A stretch of DNA of 64,000 nucleotides. It comes from Endothia cerciana (lineage: Eukaryota > Ascomycota > Sordariomycetes > Diaporthales > Cryphonectriaceae). Shown one piece after another: positions 1 to 11,136 of the stretch. The stretch lies in the NCBI GenBank assembly GCA_026119935.1, contig JALRMH010000035.1:1-64000 (forward strand). Direction: 5' to 3'. Below the pieces are notes generated by a model that saw nothing but the letters and a program-made list of their open reading frames with translations, was not told where the DNA came from and searched no databases. The position numbers and the translations under genes were made by a program. Position 1 is the first letter of the stretch. Each line of letters opens with the position of its first letter.

Positions 1-145
1 GATGTCGTCGTCAGGCTTTTGGACGTACTACAGTAGTCGTCCCTAGCTATATCTAGTCAGATATATGGATGGATAAGCTGACCTCCCCCCGCCCCCGAAG
101 AAAAAAAAAAACAAAAAAAAAAAAAAAAAAAAAAAACAAAACAAA

Positions 146-178
<33 letters not shown>

Positions 179-1997
179 AAGACACCACTGCGGGAGCTCC
201 CTTGGTGACACCGGTGTGGTACCCACCTGGCCGCCACACAGGGGGGCAGGGGCGAGGTTGACAGCTTGTTCTCGGGCGAGCACGACATACCGCGATGCGT
301 GATGACTCTTCTCGAGCCGCCCCCTTGAGGTCGTGGTGTCGGGCTGCAGAAGCAAGTCTTGTGCGACACGAGATATGCGAGGCTTGCTGACGGCATCTGT
401 TGTCTTATCACGCCTGCAGAGCCCTACCTCTGCCCTGCCCTGCCCTGGCTGGTATCTTTCGAGATCCCGAGACTGAGCAGCACTCATGTGAAGCTCAACC
501 CCCTGAGCCCACAAGGCTACGGACGTCGTATCCGGCGGACTGGAGAGGTGGACCTGCTCCCGGAGGGACCGATACCCCCGCCCCGCGGCCCTCAACCTCC
601 GGACGCCAGGTGGGGGGGGGGGGGAGGGGCAGCCTGGAGGGTCGACCCTGGTGGTACTTTTGTGCACAACGCACGACAGTCTCGTGGCCGCCAGGACAAG
701 GCCGTCGCGGGGCTGACGAGTACCGTCCCGTCCAGTTGGGATCTGGCGCCAAGATCTTCGTACCATACATAGCATGTCGGAGATATCGTGACCACCCACA
801 CATCCATATTCCTAAAGCTGAGCACGAGCGGCCACATTTGCACTAGCCCAGTATGGTAGACATCAAGATATATAAGACGGGGTACTACGGACCTACTTTC
901 CCAGGTTCCCTGATTGAGCGTGCGAAAACCCCTGAATATGGAGGGGTGAAACGAGCTGCACCAGGTAGGCCGCAGACCCATTACCTCCCAAGGAACACCT
1001 GTCAGCCAGATAAGATACACAAATCAGATGCGACGTGTTGGCCTGACCGTGGCGGTTCAACACTACCGCCGCCTTCCGCCTGGCGATGATCCCGCCCAGC
1101 GCAGGAGCTGTACCTCCTGTGGGGGGCGGGTTTGGCCAACACCCCTGATATGATGTACCCTATACTGGACGACCAAGAAAGGGGGGTCGGCCGTCCGGCT
1201 ACTCTTCATCAACCATACGGCGAACTCGGGTCTCGGGTTGTGGAAGGAGTGATAGGGGAGGGAGGCCTCCCATGGTGCTGTTCTCGACGCGTTCATCGAA
1301 GCGCCTGTGGTGACGGGTGGAAAGGTGAAAAGTGACATCTTCTGTCGAAAGCCCGCCTGTTTTGCATATGCCAAGCTGCAAGGCGATTGGTATCATCTTC
1401 CCGTCATACTCAATCCCTGCCGGCACATGCGTCTGTCCCTTCTCGGGCTCGTGCTCCGCCCGCATATGATCGGCTCCGAGGAGGTAGCACACAGGACTGT
1501 CCAGGATCCTCGTCAGGTTGAATTTCATGTGGTCTTGTGAATTACTGCCCAAGTCTCTCTATGCTGGCTTGTCGTGATTGCTGGTTAGAAGCGGTCATAT
1601 AGTCCGCATCGAGAACCACCGCCATGGCTGACTGAGCCATCCCTTCTGGCTTATCCGCTTCCAACCTACAGTTCTCATAAGAGTTAATCAAACTCTCATA
1701 TCCCATGGCGCGGCTTTTGGTATGACCTTCGGCTGTCCCACAATTCCGTCTTCGCCTGGTACTTTTTTTTATTTTATTGTTTTTTTCACCCCTTTCGTTC
1801 GACCACCAAGCTTGATTCGTCAGGAACCTTCCGTGGATTTGTTCAGGCCGCCCCAAGCCCCTCCTAATACCGAAACGCCCTTGCAATGCAGTGACCTGCC
1901 TCTGTATCCGCTGAATTCCCGGTCTCCACCAATACTGATGTAGCGACTTGCAGAACAGCCATCAATGGACTCCGCAGACCATCGATCCACCAACACT
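1..1997. other. gene-free stretch, left edge
   Basis: No gene is recognisable. Open frames of up to about 250 codons exist on both strands but run through homopolymers and resemble nothing I know. The stretch holds an A-rich tract (101-176) and a G13 run (612-624). It includes the region downstream of the eIF3L stop codon. Confidence 0.6.
101..176. repeat. A-rich tract
   Basis: About 76 bases that are almost all A, interrupted by a few C. It could be a plain homopolymer expansion or the oligo-A end of an old retrotransposed copy. No reverse-transcriptase-like frame or target-site duplication is visible beside it. Confidence 0.9.
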
Positions 1998-3646
1998 TCA
2001 TACATACGTGCGGCTCAGGTTGCGCAGGTACCAGTCTACGAGCTTACGGCCGACCTTGGCTTCCGAGATGTGTATGAGGTCCTGAGATTTGCGTCAGCAC
2101 AACAGCGCCAGAGATCCACACGACAATAGTTGCGTGTGGAGGAAGACCATCTGCTTACACCCTGGATAGCGTAGTCCAGATCGCTGACATTGACCAAGTC
2201 GCCCTCCAGCAGGGCGCGTTCGTTCCAGCGCAGCTGCTTAGTGCGCTGCTTGGTCACCAGCAGCCAAGAGCGGAGCTCCTCGGGCTGCACCTCAAGGAAG
2301 CCAGCCAGCTTCTTCAGGTCCATGGTCGTGTACAGGCGGAGATACGACTTAACAGTTGGGCCCCACATGTTAGTCTTGACCTCATCCATGAAGATGGACA
2401 GGTGGTGCTCCGTAGGGTCGACGTTGGCCTCCGGGTTGTCGAAATCTGGGGGCACGGGCGAGATGAACTTGGGGCAGGCCGCCCTGAACAGTTCCTCGAA
2501 GATGGGGAGGGACTCGGGCCCGCCGCGCTGCAGCTTGAGCAGTTGGTCACCGTACTTCTCCCGCAGGGCAGTGTGGATGGTGTCGTCCAGGCGGGTGGGC
2601 TGGAAGGCGACGCAGATGGCAATCAGTGCGTACATCTGATCATTTTTCTAAACCCCCGCGTGGTTAGTATCGTAGTATGGCACTGGGGCTCTCGGAAGAA
2701 AGCACAACTGACCTTGGTGAGGTTGTCGTACTGGGCATTCTTCTGGAAGTTCTTTGTCCGGGAGATGTAGACGAGAATGTGGCTGAACATGCGGATGGCG
2801 TCGGCGTACCGGCGCATCATCATGTAGGAGAAGCCGACGTAGTAGTAGGTGGAAAAGTGGGCGGCCATGACCCTGGCGAACATGGCCTTCTTGTTCAGCT
2901 CGATGTCGTCGAGGGTCTTGAGGGCGAGGCTGAAGTCGCCGAGGAGGGTGTGGACGCGCAGGAGACCGATGATGGAGAAATAACCAAGCATGCGGTACAG
3001 GCTCTTGGTGCCGTACTCGCCGGCGACTGCCATGGGGTCCTCATTGCGACGGCTGGCGGCAAGCTGCTCTGTGATGTTGGACCGCTGGATCAGGGAGTAG
3101 AGGACGTTGAGGACGCTGTAGCAGCCCCACGTGTTGGGGTTCTCGCGCAGAATCTGGACCTCCTCCTCGTTGTTTGCCTGTCTGGCGAGACGCAAGCGGT
3201 AGGAAGAGAAGGTGTTAAACTGGTAGATGAACTCGTCGATGACATCCCAGGCCCAGTAGTACTATTGACTCCCGTTAGTATTATTGTACGTGTCCCGCAT
3301 CTTTGTCTGCCACTTCCGCGGCGGGGGCCGGGTCACTCACGGATGGGGGCTCGAGGTCGACGGGGCCTTCAGAGTTGAGGATGAAGTGGAACAGGCTGCA
3401 GTAGGAGTCGTAGCTCTGGAACTTGACCTCGAGAGGGGCGGCGAAGTCGAGAGGCTGCGCGGCGGAGACAAGCCGTGACTGGATATCGTCGGTCTGCTGG
3501 GCCATGGTCAGGGAGCTGACCTGCTCCAGCTCCATGCCATCCTCGTACTGGACCTGCTCCTGGTAGTCGGCGACCAGGGCTTCCTCTTCCACATCGCTGT
3601 CGTCAAGGGCCCGCGAAGGAGCTGCACCGTTCTGGTAGGTGGCCAT
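1998..3646 (-). CDS. eukaryotic translation initiation factor 3 subunit L
   Basis: Subunit L of the eIF3 complex, which acts in the cytoplasm to bring mRNA and initiator tRNA to the 40S subunit. My model has four exons, complement(1998..2081, 2159..2647, 2713..3261, 3341..3646), giving 475 aa, the usual length for fungal eIF3L. Splice sites are standard: GTGAGT, GTCAGT and GTAAGC donors, with ACTAAC or CTGAC branch points before TAG, TAG and CAG. Family stretches recognised are YYWAWDVIDEFIYQF just after intron 1, the helical middle with GYFSIIGLLRVHTLLGDF, and a C-terminal PCI-like part ending in a conserved KVGRKLVDWYLRNLSRTYV tail. The N-terminal 50 residues are acidic. The start is the first ATG of an uninterrupted exon and fits the family length. 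The gene is head-to-head with the EFL1 gene over 650 bp, so two protein-synthesis genes may share a promoter. Confidence 0.95.
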
Positions 3647-4296
3647 ATTGCCGGCGTCGGTGTGGTGGCTCGTGGTGGACGCGGTAGAATGGCGTCGCGG
3701 GGTGGTGGTTTGTAGAGATTTCCGGCTGAGACGGAAAATACGGGGGGTTTTGTGCGATGGCCGATAAGTGCAAAACCTCGCTAGAGGGATGCGACGCGAG
3801 GCTTATCGGTCTGTGTTCGCGGCTGAGGTCGACCGCAATCCGGAAGGGCGATGATGTCTTGACCTTGGCGAGGACAGGGAGATCAGACGTGACAATCCTT
3901 GGAAGGGATTTCTGCGCAGAGTTGAACTTTTGTTGAGATCGAAGTTGAGCCTCCTGCCAGAGGTGCTTCTTCTCTGGTGGCGGGGTACGGTTTTGGGTAT
4001 AGCAGCCTGGAAGTAGCCAGGCTGGAGATTTTGGTAGTGACCCAGCCGCCGGCCCCAATAAAGCACTAGCACGAGTGACCTTTCCTGCCCCACTACAGGC
4101 AGTGCCCCCCCCCCCTGGCCGATTTTCATGCCCGTGCTATATAAGATGGCTCATTCTGATGCCATGACGACGAACAAACCAGTAGTACCCTCATTACCAG
4201 TGGCACATATTAACTTGATACCCCATAGAGATCTCTGTTTGTCGATTTTCATATTCCCTCATAATTACCTCTTGCAATCTGTATAGTGTGGTCAGG
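3647..4296. promoter_or_regulatory. shared upstream region of eIF3L and EFL1
   Basis: A 650-bp interval between two divergent start codons, so it must hold both promoters and both 5' leaders. It contains a C11 run (4105-4115) and one TATA-like element pointing toward EFL1. No open frame in it resembles a protein. Confidence 0.6.
4138..4145 (+). promoter_or_regulatory. TATA-like element before EFL1
   Basis: TATATAAG lies 152 bp upstream of the EFL1 start codon in the right orientation. This is a sequence match only. Confidence 0.4.
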
Positions 4297-7200
4297 ATGC
4301 CCGTCGTCAGCCCGCAACAGCTGGCTAACCTCCAGCAGCATGCGGATAATGTCCGCAACGTAAGTCCACCACCTGTGACACCCTCGTGTCCCAAACGTGA
4401 TTTCTGACTCCGTCTTTAGATCTGCATACTTGCCCACGTCGACCATGGCAAGACATCGCTCACTGACGCCCTCCTCGCCACCAACGGCATCATCTCACCG
4501 AAGCTCGCCGGCAAGGTCCGCTACCTGGACTCCCGGCCGGATGAGCAGCAGCGAGGCATCACGATGGAGTCCTCGGCAATATCGCTCTACTTCAGCATGC
4601 TGAGGAGGTCCAGCCCAGACGCCGCGCCAGAGCCGAAAGACTACCTCATCAACCTGATAGACTCACCAGGACACATCGACTTTAGCAGCGAGGTGTCGAC
4701 AGCATCGCGGCTGTGCGATGGTGCCGTGGTCCTGGTTGATGCCGTGGAGGGGGTCTGCAGCCAGACTGTCACCGTCCTACGGCAGACCTGGGAGGAGAAA
4801 CTCAAGCCCCTTTTGGTCATCAACAAGATGGACCGGCTCATCACCGAGCTGAAGATGACACCGGCCGAGGCATATGTGCATCTGAGCAAGCTGCTCGAGC
4901 AAGTCAATGCGGTGCTTGGCAGTTTCTTCCAGGGCGAGCGTATGGAGGAAGACCTCAACTGGCGGGAGAGGATCGAGGAGAGGGTCAGAGCTGCAGCTGC
5001 CAAGGAGGCTCAGCTGGCTGATCAGCAGAACGAACCCGGCGAGCTGCAGTTCGAAGAGCGAGACGACGAAGACCTCTACTTTGCACCTGAGAAGAACAAC
5101 GTCATATTCGGCAGTGCTATCGATGGGTGGGCTTTCACAGTCAGGCAGTTTGCGGCACTATACGAGAAGAAATTGGGCATCAAACGGAGCAGTCTCGAGA
5201 AAGTGTTGTGGGGGAACTTCTACCTGGATCCAAAGACCAAGAAGGTCCTGGGCCAGAAGCATCTGAAAGGCAGGAATCTGAAGCCTCTGTTTGTTCAACT
5301 CGTCTTGGAGCAGGTCTGGGCGGTCTACACGGCAACCATCGGCGGCGACAACGGAAAGGGAGATACGGTCATGCTGGAGAAGATCACCAGGTCACTCAAC
5401 ATTACGATGCCCCGACACATCCTAAATTCCCGAGACCCCCGGACGCTGCTCACCGCGGTCTTCTCGTCTTGGCTACCACTATCAGTTGCTCTGCTCGTCT
5501 CTGTGGTTGAGTCACTGCCGTCTCCCCGGACAGCGCAGGGAGAGAGGTTACCAGAGCTGCTCGACGACTCGCCCGGCGGAGAACACATTGCTCCCGAAGT
5601 TCGCGACGCAGTGATCAGCTTTAAGCAGTCGAAATCCGACCCCGTGGTCGTATACGTCAGCAAGATGGTCTCGATTCCTGAAAGCGAGCTGCCGCACAAT
5701 AAGCGACGCGGTCAACTGAGTCCGGAAGAAGCAAGAGAAATGGCACGGAAGAAGCGAGCAGAGGCCGCGCGAGCACAGGCTGCCATTGAGGACCGCGATC
5801 CTGTGGGCCATCTCGCGCAGGCACTTGACAGTGCTACCCTCGAAGAAGAAGAGGAGCCTGCGCCTGGAGAGCAGAAAGTTGACCCCGAGCATCTGGTCGG
5901 ATTTGCACGCATCTACTCCGGCGTGCTTTCCGTCGGCGACGAGATCTACGTTCTTCCGCCCAAATTCTCTCCCGCGAACCCACATCACCAGCCAGTCCCC
6001 AAGAAAGTTACCGTCTCAGCTCTGTATATGCTCATGGGTCGGAGTCTCGAGAGTCTCGACAGCGTCCCTGCAGGCGTTGTGTTCGGTATTGGCGGCCTTG
6101 AAGGCTCTGGCATCCTCAAGTCTGGGACTCTCTGCTCGCAGCTGGACGGCGCCGTCAACCTCGCAGGTGTGGGCAGTTTGGGCGGCAGGCCTATCGTCCG
6201 GGTCGCCCTGGAGCCGGCCAATCCCGCCGACCTGGACAAGATGATAGAGGGCCTGAAGCTTCTGGTTCAGGCCGATGCCTGTGCTGAGTACGAGCATTTT
6301 TCCAGCGGGGAGCACGTGCTGCTGACGGCCGGCGAATTGCACCTGGAAAGATGTTTGACGGATTTACGAGAGCGGTTCGCTCGGTGCGAAATCCAGGCGG
6401 GTGAAGCGATCGTGCCATATAAGGAAACCATCGTGCGGACAGAGGAGATGAAGCCGCCAGCGAACAAGGAATTGGGCCGAGGTGCTGTCGTCGGTGTCAC
6501 AAGCTCTAAGCAGGTCACCCTGACTCTGCGAGTACGGCCCTTGCCGGCCGAGGTCACCAACTTTCTCGAGAAGAACGCCGGTGGCATCAAGCTCTTGTAC
6601 TCAAAGAAGGCAGGATCGAATGGCGCGAATCACACTGGTGCCAATGCAGGCGACAGCGAGAGCGACGAGGAGGGCCCCGACGAGGATGTCGATATCTCGG
6701 CAGCCAAATGCCTTTCCCCGGAGGAATTCAAGGCGGAGCTCAAGAACATCCTGGAGACCGGCAAGGGCAGGGACCCATTTAGGAACATCGTCGACAATAT
6801 CTCCGACTTTGGTCCTCGGCGTACGGGTGCCAACCTGCTTATCGACGCCACCAAGGAGGGCTGTCTGGCCAAGGCCTTTGAGACGGGCAAACGTGAAGAC
6901 ATCAAGCCCGAGGCCAACGAGAGGCTAGCTGGTCGTCACCTGTCAGACAAGATCAGGTACGGCTTCCAGCTGGCAACGTCACAGGGCCCGCTCTGTCGCG
7001 AGCCTGTGCAGGGCATCGCTGTATTCATCGAGGATATATCTATTACGGCGCAAGAGGACGACACCTCAGCTGGAGAGAACACCGGCCGCCTGACGGGGGA
7101 GGTCATCAAGACGGCACAACAGTCCATCCACAAGGGCTTCTTGGACTGGTCACCGCGGTTGATGCTGGCGATGTACTCATGCGAGATACAAGCGAGCAGT

Positions 7201-7651
7201 GCGTCCTGTCACCCCTCTGTCCCCATCCCCGCCTGATATATAGCGAATGCATGCTGACTCCCTCACAGCCGAGGTCCTAGGCCGCGTCTACGACGTGCTC
7301 ACACGGCGGCGCGGACACGTTCTTTCTGAAGCCATGAAGGAAGGGACGCCCTTCTTCACGATCCAGTCCGTCGTGCCAGTCGCTGAGTCGTTCGGCTTCG
7401 CAGACGAGATGCGCAAGCGCACGTCCGGCGCCGCCCAGCCGCAGCTGATCTTCGCCGGCTTCGAGATCTTGGACGAGGACCCGTTCTGGGTCCCCTTCAC
7501 GGAAGAGGAGATGGAGGACCTGGGGGAGTTTGGTGACAAGGAGAACGTTGCGAAACGGTATATGGACAAGGTTCGGAAGAAGAAGGGCATGTTGGTCGAG
7601 GGGCGGACCGTCGCCGTGAATGCCGAGAAGCAGAAGACCTTGAAGAGGTAG
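4297..7651 (+). CDS. elongation factor-like GTPase EFL1 (ribosome assembly protein RIA1)
   Basis: Cytoplasmic translational GTPase related to eEF2. In the known family it works with the SBDS/Sdo1 protein to release Tif6/eIF6 from pre-60S subunits. Model: join(4297..4359, 4420..7198, 7269..7651), 1074 aa. The first exon is only 21 codons. Its GTAAGT donor and TTTAG acceptor place the P-loop AHVDHGKT at residues 26-33. Next come the switch I region with DEQQRGITMESS, G3 DSPGH (about 102-106) and G4 NKMD (156-159). The insertions, including a Lys/Arg/Ala-rich helix near residues 430-450 and an acidic segment near 740-755, separate EFL1 from true eEF2, as does the lack of the diphthamide-loop C-terminus. 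The last intron (7199-7268) falls in the Thr codon of the ASTEVLGRVYDV stretch. The C-terminus is Lys-rich. Divergent from eIF3L. Confidence 0.95.
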
Positions 7652-8635
7652 ACGGGTGGCATTGGACGGAAGAGCCAAACATGCGGAATTGCATCCTCCG
7701 ACTGGGCCCACTGCCCACGAGCAGAAGGACGGCCAGGGCACAGATCTACGATGTTCTTTCTTGCAAGTAAGTTCCACTCATGGGAGCTGCCTAGTCTATT
7801 GAGCGTGTCGTGCCACCCTCATCACCATGAAGCGCCATCCCAGCGCGGACAAGCCCCTCCCCTTTGTGTGGTCGCCGTCCTCGCCACAGCTGTCTGGACA
7901 GTTTGCCCAGCGGAACCCGGGTGGATCTCGCAATATTGCTCGCGGCTTCAGGACGACAAGGCTCAACAACGTACGACCCGACACCGCGAATGGTATGAAG
8001 ACATGAAAGGTATGTAAACCGTGTAGGACCCCAAGACGAGGAGGGGAAGAAGAGGTGAAGAAGGCCGTGAGTTGCAGCTGTCCGCGGCGGAAGAAGCAGA
8101 TGGCAGCCGCCCCAGAAGATTTCCTAGACAAGCGGAGCACGAGCAACAAAAAAATAAAAAAATAATCTAATCTAATCCATCTCCTCGGCTCTCAAGTTAT
8201 ATTAACCCACACACCTTGCCTTGGTCCCTCAACTGCCTGCCTCACTACTACTCCGGAGTCGCTCGCTAAAGAAAATTATTCTCTGGCCTGGGGTCTCCTT
8301 CATAGCTAGTCAGTCAGACATCCCTGGAGGGTGCCGCCCCCCCCCCCCCACCCCCAAGGTGTCCTGCCTTCCCCCTCGTCGTCGTCGTCATTTTTATAGT
8401 TGGCGCCATTGCATTGCGCCCTCAGCATTGTCTGAGCCAGCCCGTTTTACCTCGGCCCGAGCCCCAGGACCGCGCAACCTTGTTTTGCACACCGCGACGT
8501 CAGGTCGGTCAGTCAGTCAGGTCTCCAGCGATCCCCCCGACCTCAATTACAGGCTTCAGCTCTCCTGGAAAGACACCACTACCTATATACGGAACCTCAC
8601 CCTTCCTCCCCATCCTCGCCTCCGCGTCGCGACCA

Positions 8636-8643
8636 TATATAAA
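8636..8643 (+). promoter_or_regulatory. TATA box candidate of PEX11-like gene
   Basis: TATATAAA ends directly against a C20 run and lies 54 bp before the start codon. If used, transcription would begin close to the end of the C tract, giving a very short leader. Position and motif are seen; function is inferred. Confidence 0.4.
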
Positions 8644-8663
8644 CCCCCCCCCCCCCCCCCCCC
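8644..8663. repeat. C20 homopolymer
   Basis: Twenty consecutive C between a TATA-like element and the start codon of the PEX11-like gene. It is the longest pure C run in the window and is likely to vary in length between strains or be hard to sequence. Confidence 0.9.
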
Positions 8664-8696
8664 AATCAGACGCACCCGTGCGTCCGCTAGTCAAAG

Positions 8697-9695
8697 ATGC
8701 CCGAGTCGACATCCGCCCCCGAGAACCTGCCGACGGGCGAGCCCATCCCGGCAGCGCCGGCGCCGCCCTCGCCAGACCAAACCCCGCCCAAGCCCGCGGC
8801 GGCGGCGGCGGCGCCGACGACGACGACGACCGCCGTGCAGCAGCTCGGGCAGCTCCTCCGCTCCCTCCCCGCCGGCGCGGACGCCTTCCTCACGCACCTC
8901 CAGCGCTGCCTCGCCACGCCGTCGGGCGTCGACACCACCCTCCTCTTCGTCTGCTACGCCTCCCGCCTCTCCTCGGCCCTCCTCTCGGCGCTGTCCGCGT
9001 CGCTCCTCCGGCGGACCGCCCGCGAGCTCCTCGCCCTCGCCGTCGTCGCCCTCCCGCCCGGCAAGACCGCCGTCCTCGTCTCCCCCTCGTCCCCCGCCGC
9101 CGCCCGGCTCGCCGCCCTGCTCGCAGCGAGGCTCAAGAACCTGGGCGGCCTGGCCAGCGAGGCGCGCACGATCGCCCGGCTGTGGGGGCTCCTGGGGATG
9201 TACTCCTGGGCCCGGCGCCTCGTCCTCCAGCTGCTGTCGCCGCGGGCGGACAAGGGGAGGGGGGAGGGAGGCGCGCCGGGCCCCCTCGGCCCGGCGGCCC
9301 TCCTGTCGTGGGCCCAGCTGCTCTCCTGCACCGCCTTCCAGTACCTCGAGAACGGCGCGTACCTCTCCGGCAGGGGCGTCCTGGGGTGGACGCCCAGGGA
9401 GCAGGGCAGGGCGTACGTGGTCGGCTCGAGGTGGCTGGCCGTCTACACGGGCCTCGAGATCGGGAAGCTGCTCGCGGAGATGGTCGCCCGGTGGGGCGTG
9501 CGGGCGGAGACCGAGGAGGAGAGGGCACAGGCGGCGGCCGTGAGGAGGAGCATGGCGATCAACCTCGCCTGGACGCCGCTCACGCTGCACTGGAGCACCG
9601 AGGGCGGGTTCCTGACCGATGCTGCTCTGGGCCTGGGGGGCTGTATCCCCGGTGTGATCCAGATGCGGAAGCTATGGAGGGAGACGGCGCAGTAG
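8697..9695 (+). CDS. PEX11-family peroxisomal membrane protein
   Basis: Intronless, 332 aa. Residues 1-45 are Pro/Ala/Thr-rich and probably disordered. From about residue 45 the protein matches the PEX11 fold in its fungal PEX11C-like form: an amphipathic helix region (LGQLLRSLPAGADAF), a helix pair around residues 75-125, the family stretch SEARTIARLWGLLGMYSWAR (about 157-176), and a C-terminal part with YLENGAYLSGRGVLGW and NLAWTPLTLHWSTEGGF. PEX11 proteins bend and elongate the peroxisomal membrane before fission. The coding region is extremely GC-rich with G/C third positions, so long false frames are open in other phases. The start is the first ATG after the C20 tract. PEX11 against a diverged paralogue (PEX11B or PEX11C) cannot be settled by eye. 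Confidence 0.85.
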   Translation: MPESTSAPENLPTGEPIPAAPAPPSPDQTPPKPAAAAAAPTTTTTAVQQLGQLLRSLPAGADAFLTHLQRCLATPSGVDTTLLFVCYASRLSSALLSALSASLLRRTARELLALAVVALPPGKTAVLVSPSSPAAARLAALLAARLKNLGGLASEARTIARLWGLLGMYSWARRLVLQLLSPRADKGRGEGGAPGPLGPAALLSWAQLLSCTAFQYLENGAYLSGRGVLGWTPREQGRAYVVGSRWLAVYTGLEIGKLLAEMVARWGVRAETEEERAQAAAVRRSMAINLAWTPLTLHWSTEGGFLTDAALGLGGCIPGVIQMRKLWRETAQ

Positions 9696-10326
9696 AGAAG
9701 CGCATGGTATGGATGTTGGGGATGGGATTTGTTCAGGAGGCACCCGGATATAGGTTCTCCGCGAGAGGCCCCGGAAAAGGTTGGGTTGGTGCTTGAGAGA
9801 GGTTCTTGTCATATAAGGGAGAGGCGCATCTCGATCTTGTTGATATAACCTAAAAAAAATATACAGGCCAATTGCACAGCGAGCATGAGCACGAGCAGAA
9901 ACGAACGATCATTGAGGTTGGTATTATATCTCTGTCCTACCCATCGCTGAACTTCTTTTGTATAGCGTGACCGTCGCTCACACGTCTGTTCCCTCCTTCA
10001 CAGTGCTCCGGTTCGTAGGTTTGATAGTACAGATCTGGGCCGGCTGGGCCCAATCACGCCCTTCAACTGCGCCTTGTGGTCCTTCAGAAACACAACGTCC
10101 CACCCCCCCCCCCCCAAAAAAAAAGATCTTTGTCCTGTCCATATGTGATGACGCTGAAAGGCATTCCCTCCAATAACTCGAGCAAACAATTACTAAACCT
10201 GACGCCCTTCGCCGCCCGCCCACACAAATGAGAGAAACACTTTTCTAGTAGACATTGGTCCTGACGCTTGTGTCCCTCCGTATGGTGACGGGAATCCACA
10301 ATGCCATACACACCAAGACTTCACTG
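9696..10326. other. intergenic, convergent 3' ends
   Basis: Lies between the stops of the PEX11-like gene (+) and the GPI-protein gene (-). It contains C13 directly followed by A9 (10103-10124). No gene seen. Confidence 0.6.
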
Positions 10327-11136
10327 CTATCGCAGGAGCAGGGTGAGAAGTGAGGCACCGACCGGTATATACACCGACCAAGCCGCGGAGACTCTGGTCG
10401 AGCCTGACGTTGTATCGAATGGGCTCCCGCCGCCCCGCCCATCGTCGGTCTGCTGTGTGCTCGAACTCGAAGTGGACGTCGTGACTGCGCTCTTCGAAGA
10501 CGACGTAGATGGTATGGCAGCCGCTGACGGGGTTGATGTCACAACGGAGGTGGTAGAGACGTCGGATGTCGTGGAGGCAGTCGGCGGTAGTATCGTCAGG
10601 CTGCTGGTGGTGGTGGTGGTGCCTTTCTGAGAAGAACTGGTCGGGGTGGACTCGGTGGTCGAGCCCGGGATTGTAGTAAAGGAGCCCACGCTCTGTGAAG
10701 TCGTGGTTGTCGACGCGGTGGTCGTAGCGAGCGTCTCCGTCGATGCCTGTTGGGTGGACGAGAGGGTTGTGCTTGTCGTCTGCGCCAGTGTCACCTGGTT
10801 CAAGAGACAGGCGCGCACGATGAGGGTCCCCGACTGCGCGAACCCCAGCACTGAATTCGACGATGCATCCACGTCGTCACAGCTGTCGTCCACGTCGTCC
10901 TCGATGTCCCTGATACCGTTCCGACAAGTATCCGAGCAGGTCGACCCCGACGCAAAGTCGGCCGTCGTACACCCTTGGATCGTGTCGTGGTACACAACAC
11001 TGCATTTCTGTGGGAGCACGCCGTCCTGTATGGGCTGTAGGTCGTTGAGGGATACCGCGGACGCTGTCGATGCCAGCGCAAACAAGGCCCCCAACCTTGC
11101 CTTCCGCCGTCGCCTCGTCCGTGGTTGTCTGGCCAT
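10327..11136 (-). CDS. Ser/Thr-rich GPI-anchored surface protein, Cys-containing N-domain
   Basis: Intronless, 269 aa from the chosen start, an ATG in a good context (GAGATGGCC). An in-frame ATG 15 codons upstream (11181) is possible. Layout: a very basic n-region (RTRRRRKAR) and hydrophobic core ending in ASAVS, read as a signal peptide; a small domain of about 90 residues with six or more Cys (QKCSVVYH, IQGCTTADF, STCSDTCRNG, DDSCDD); about 130 residues of Ser/Thr repeats expected to be O-glycosylated; and a C-terminal hydrophobic stretch after a small-residue site (SGSTRVSAAW, then IPVGASLLTLLL), typical of a GPI signal. The N-domain resembles a family of fungal extracellular proteins of unknown function. 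A cell-wall or membrane-anchored location is inferred; no enzyme activity is suggested. Confidence 0.75.
   Translation of the reverse strand: MARQPRTRRRRKARLGALFALASTASAVSLNDLQPIQDGVLPQKCSVVYHDTIQGCTTADFASGSTCSDTCRNGIRDIEDDVDDSCDDVDASSNSVLGFAQSGTLIVRACLLNQVTLAQTTSTTLSSTQQASTETLATTTASTTTTSQSVGSFTTIPGSTTESTPTSSSQKGTTTTTSSLTILPPTASTTSDVSTTSVVTSTPSAAAIPSTSSSKSAVTTSTSSSSTQQTDDGRGGGSPFDTTSGSTRVSAAWSVYIPVGASLLTLLLR

Larger units (their letters stand above)
7652..8696. other. intergenic, EFL1 to PEX11-like gene
   Basis: No gene seen. It contains the EFL1 3' region, a short A/T-rich stretch near 8145-8180, and the promoter and leader of the PEX11-like gene, with C13 (8337-8349) and C20 (8644-8663) runs. 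Confidence 0.6.

Noticed and set aside
53..799. 248-codon open frame (-) with long Phe runs, and other frames across the A/T-rich tract
   Set aside because: The length comes from the homopolymer read as Lys or Phe; no signature, and frames overlap on both strands.
2677..3378. 233-codon frame (+) over the eIF3L gene
   Set aside because: Antisense to conserved eIF3L exons; Val/Gly/Asp-rich composition typical of a shadow frame.
8221..9796. Long frames of 440, 460 and 299 codons overlapping the PEX11-like gene
   Set aside because: Arg/Pro/Ser/Ala-rich shadows caused by very high GC; only the frame at 8697-9695 has PEX11 motifs.
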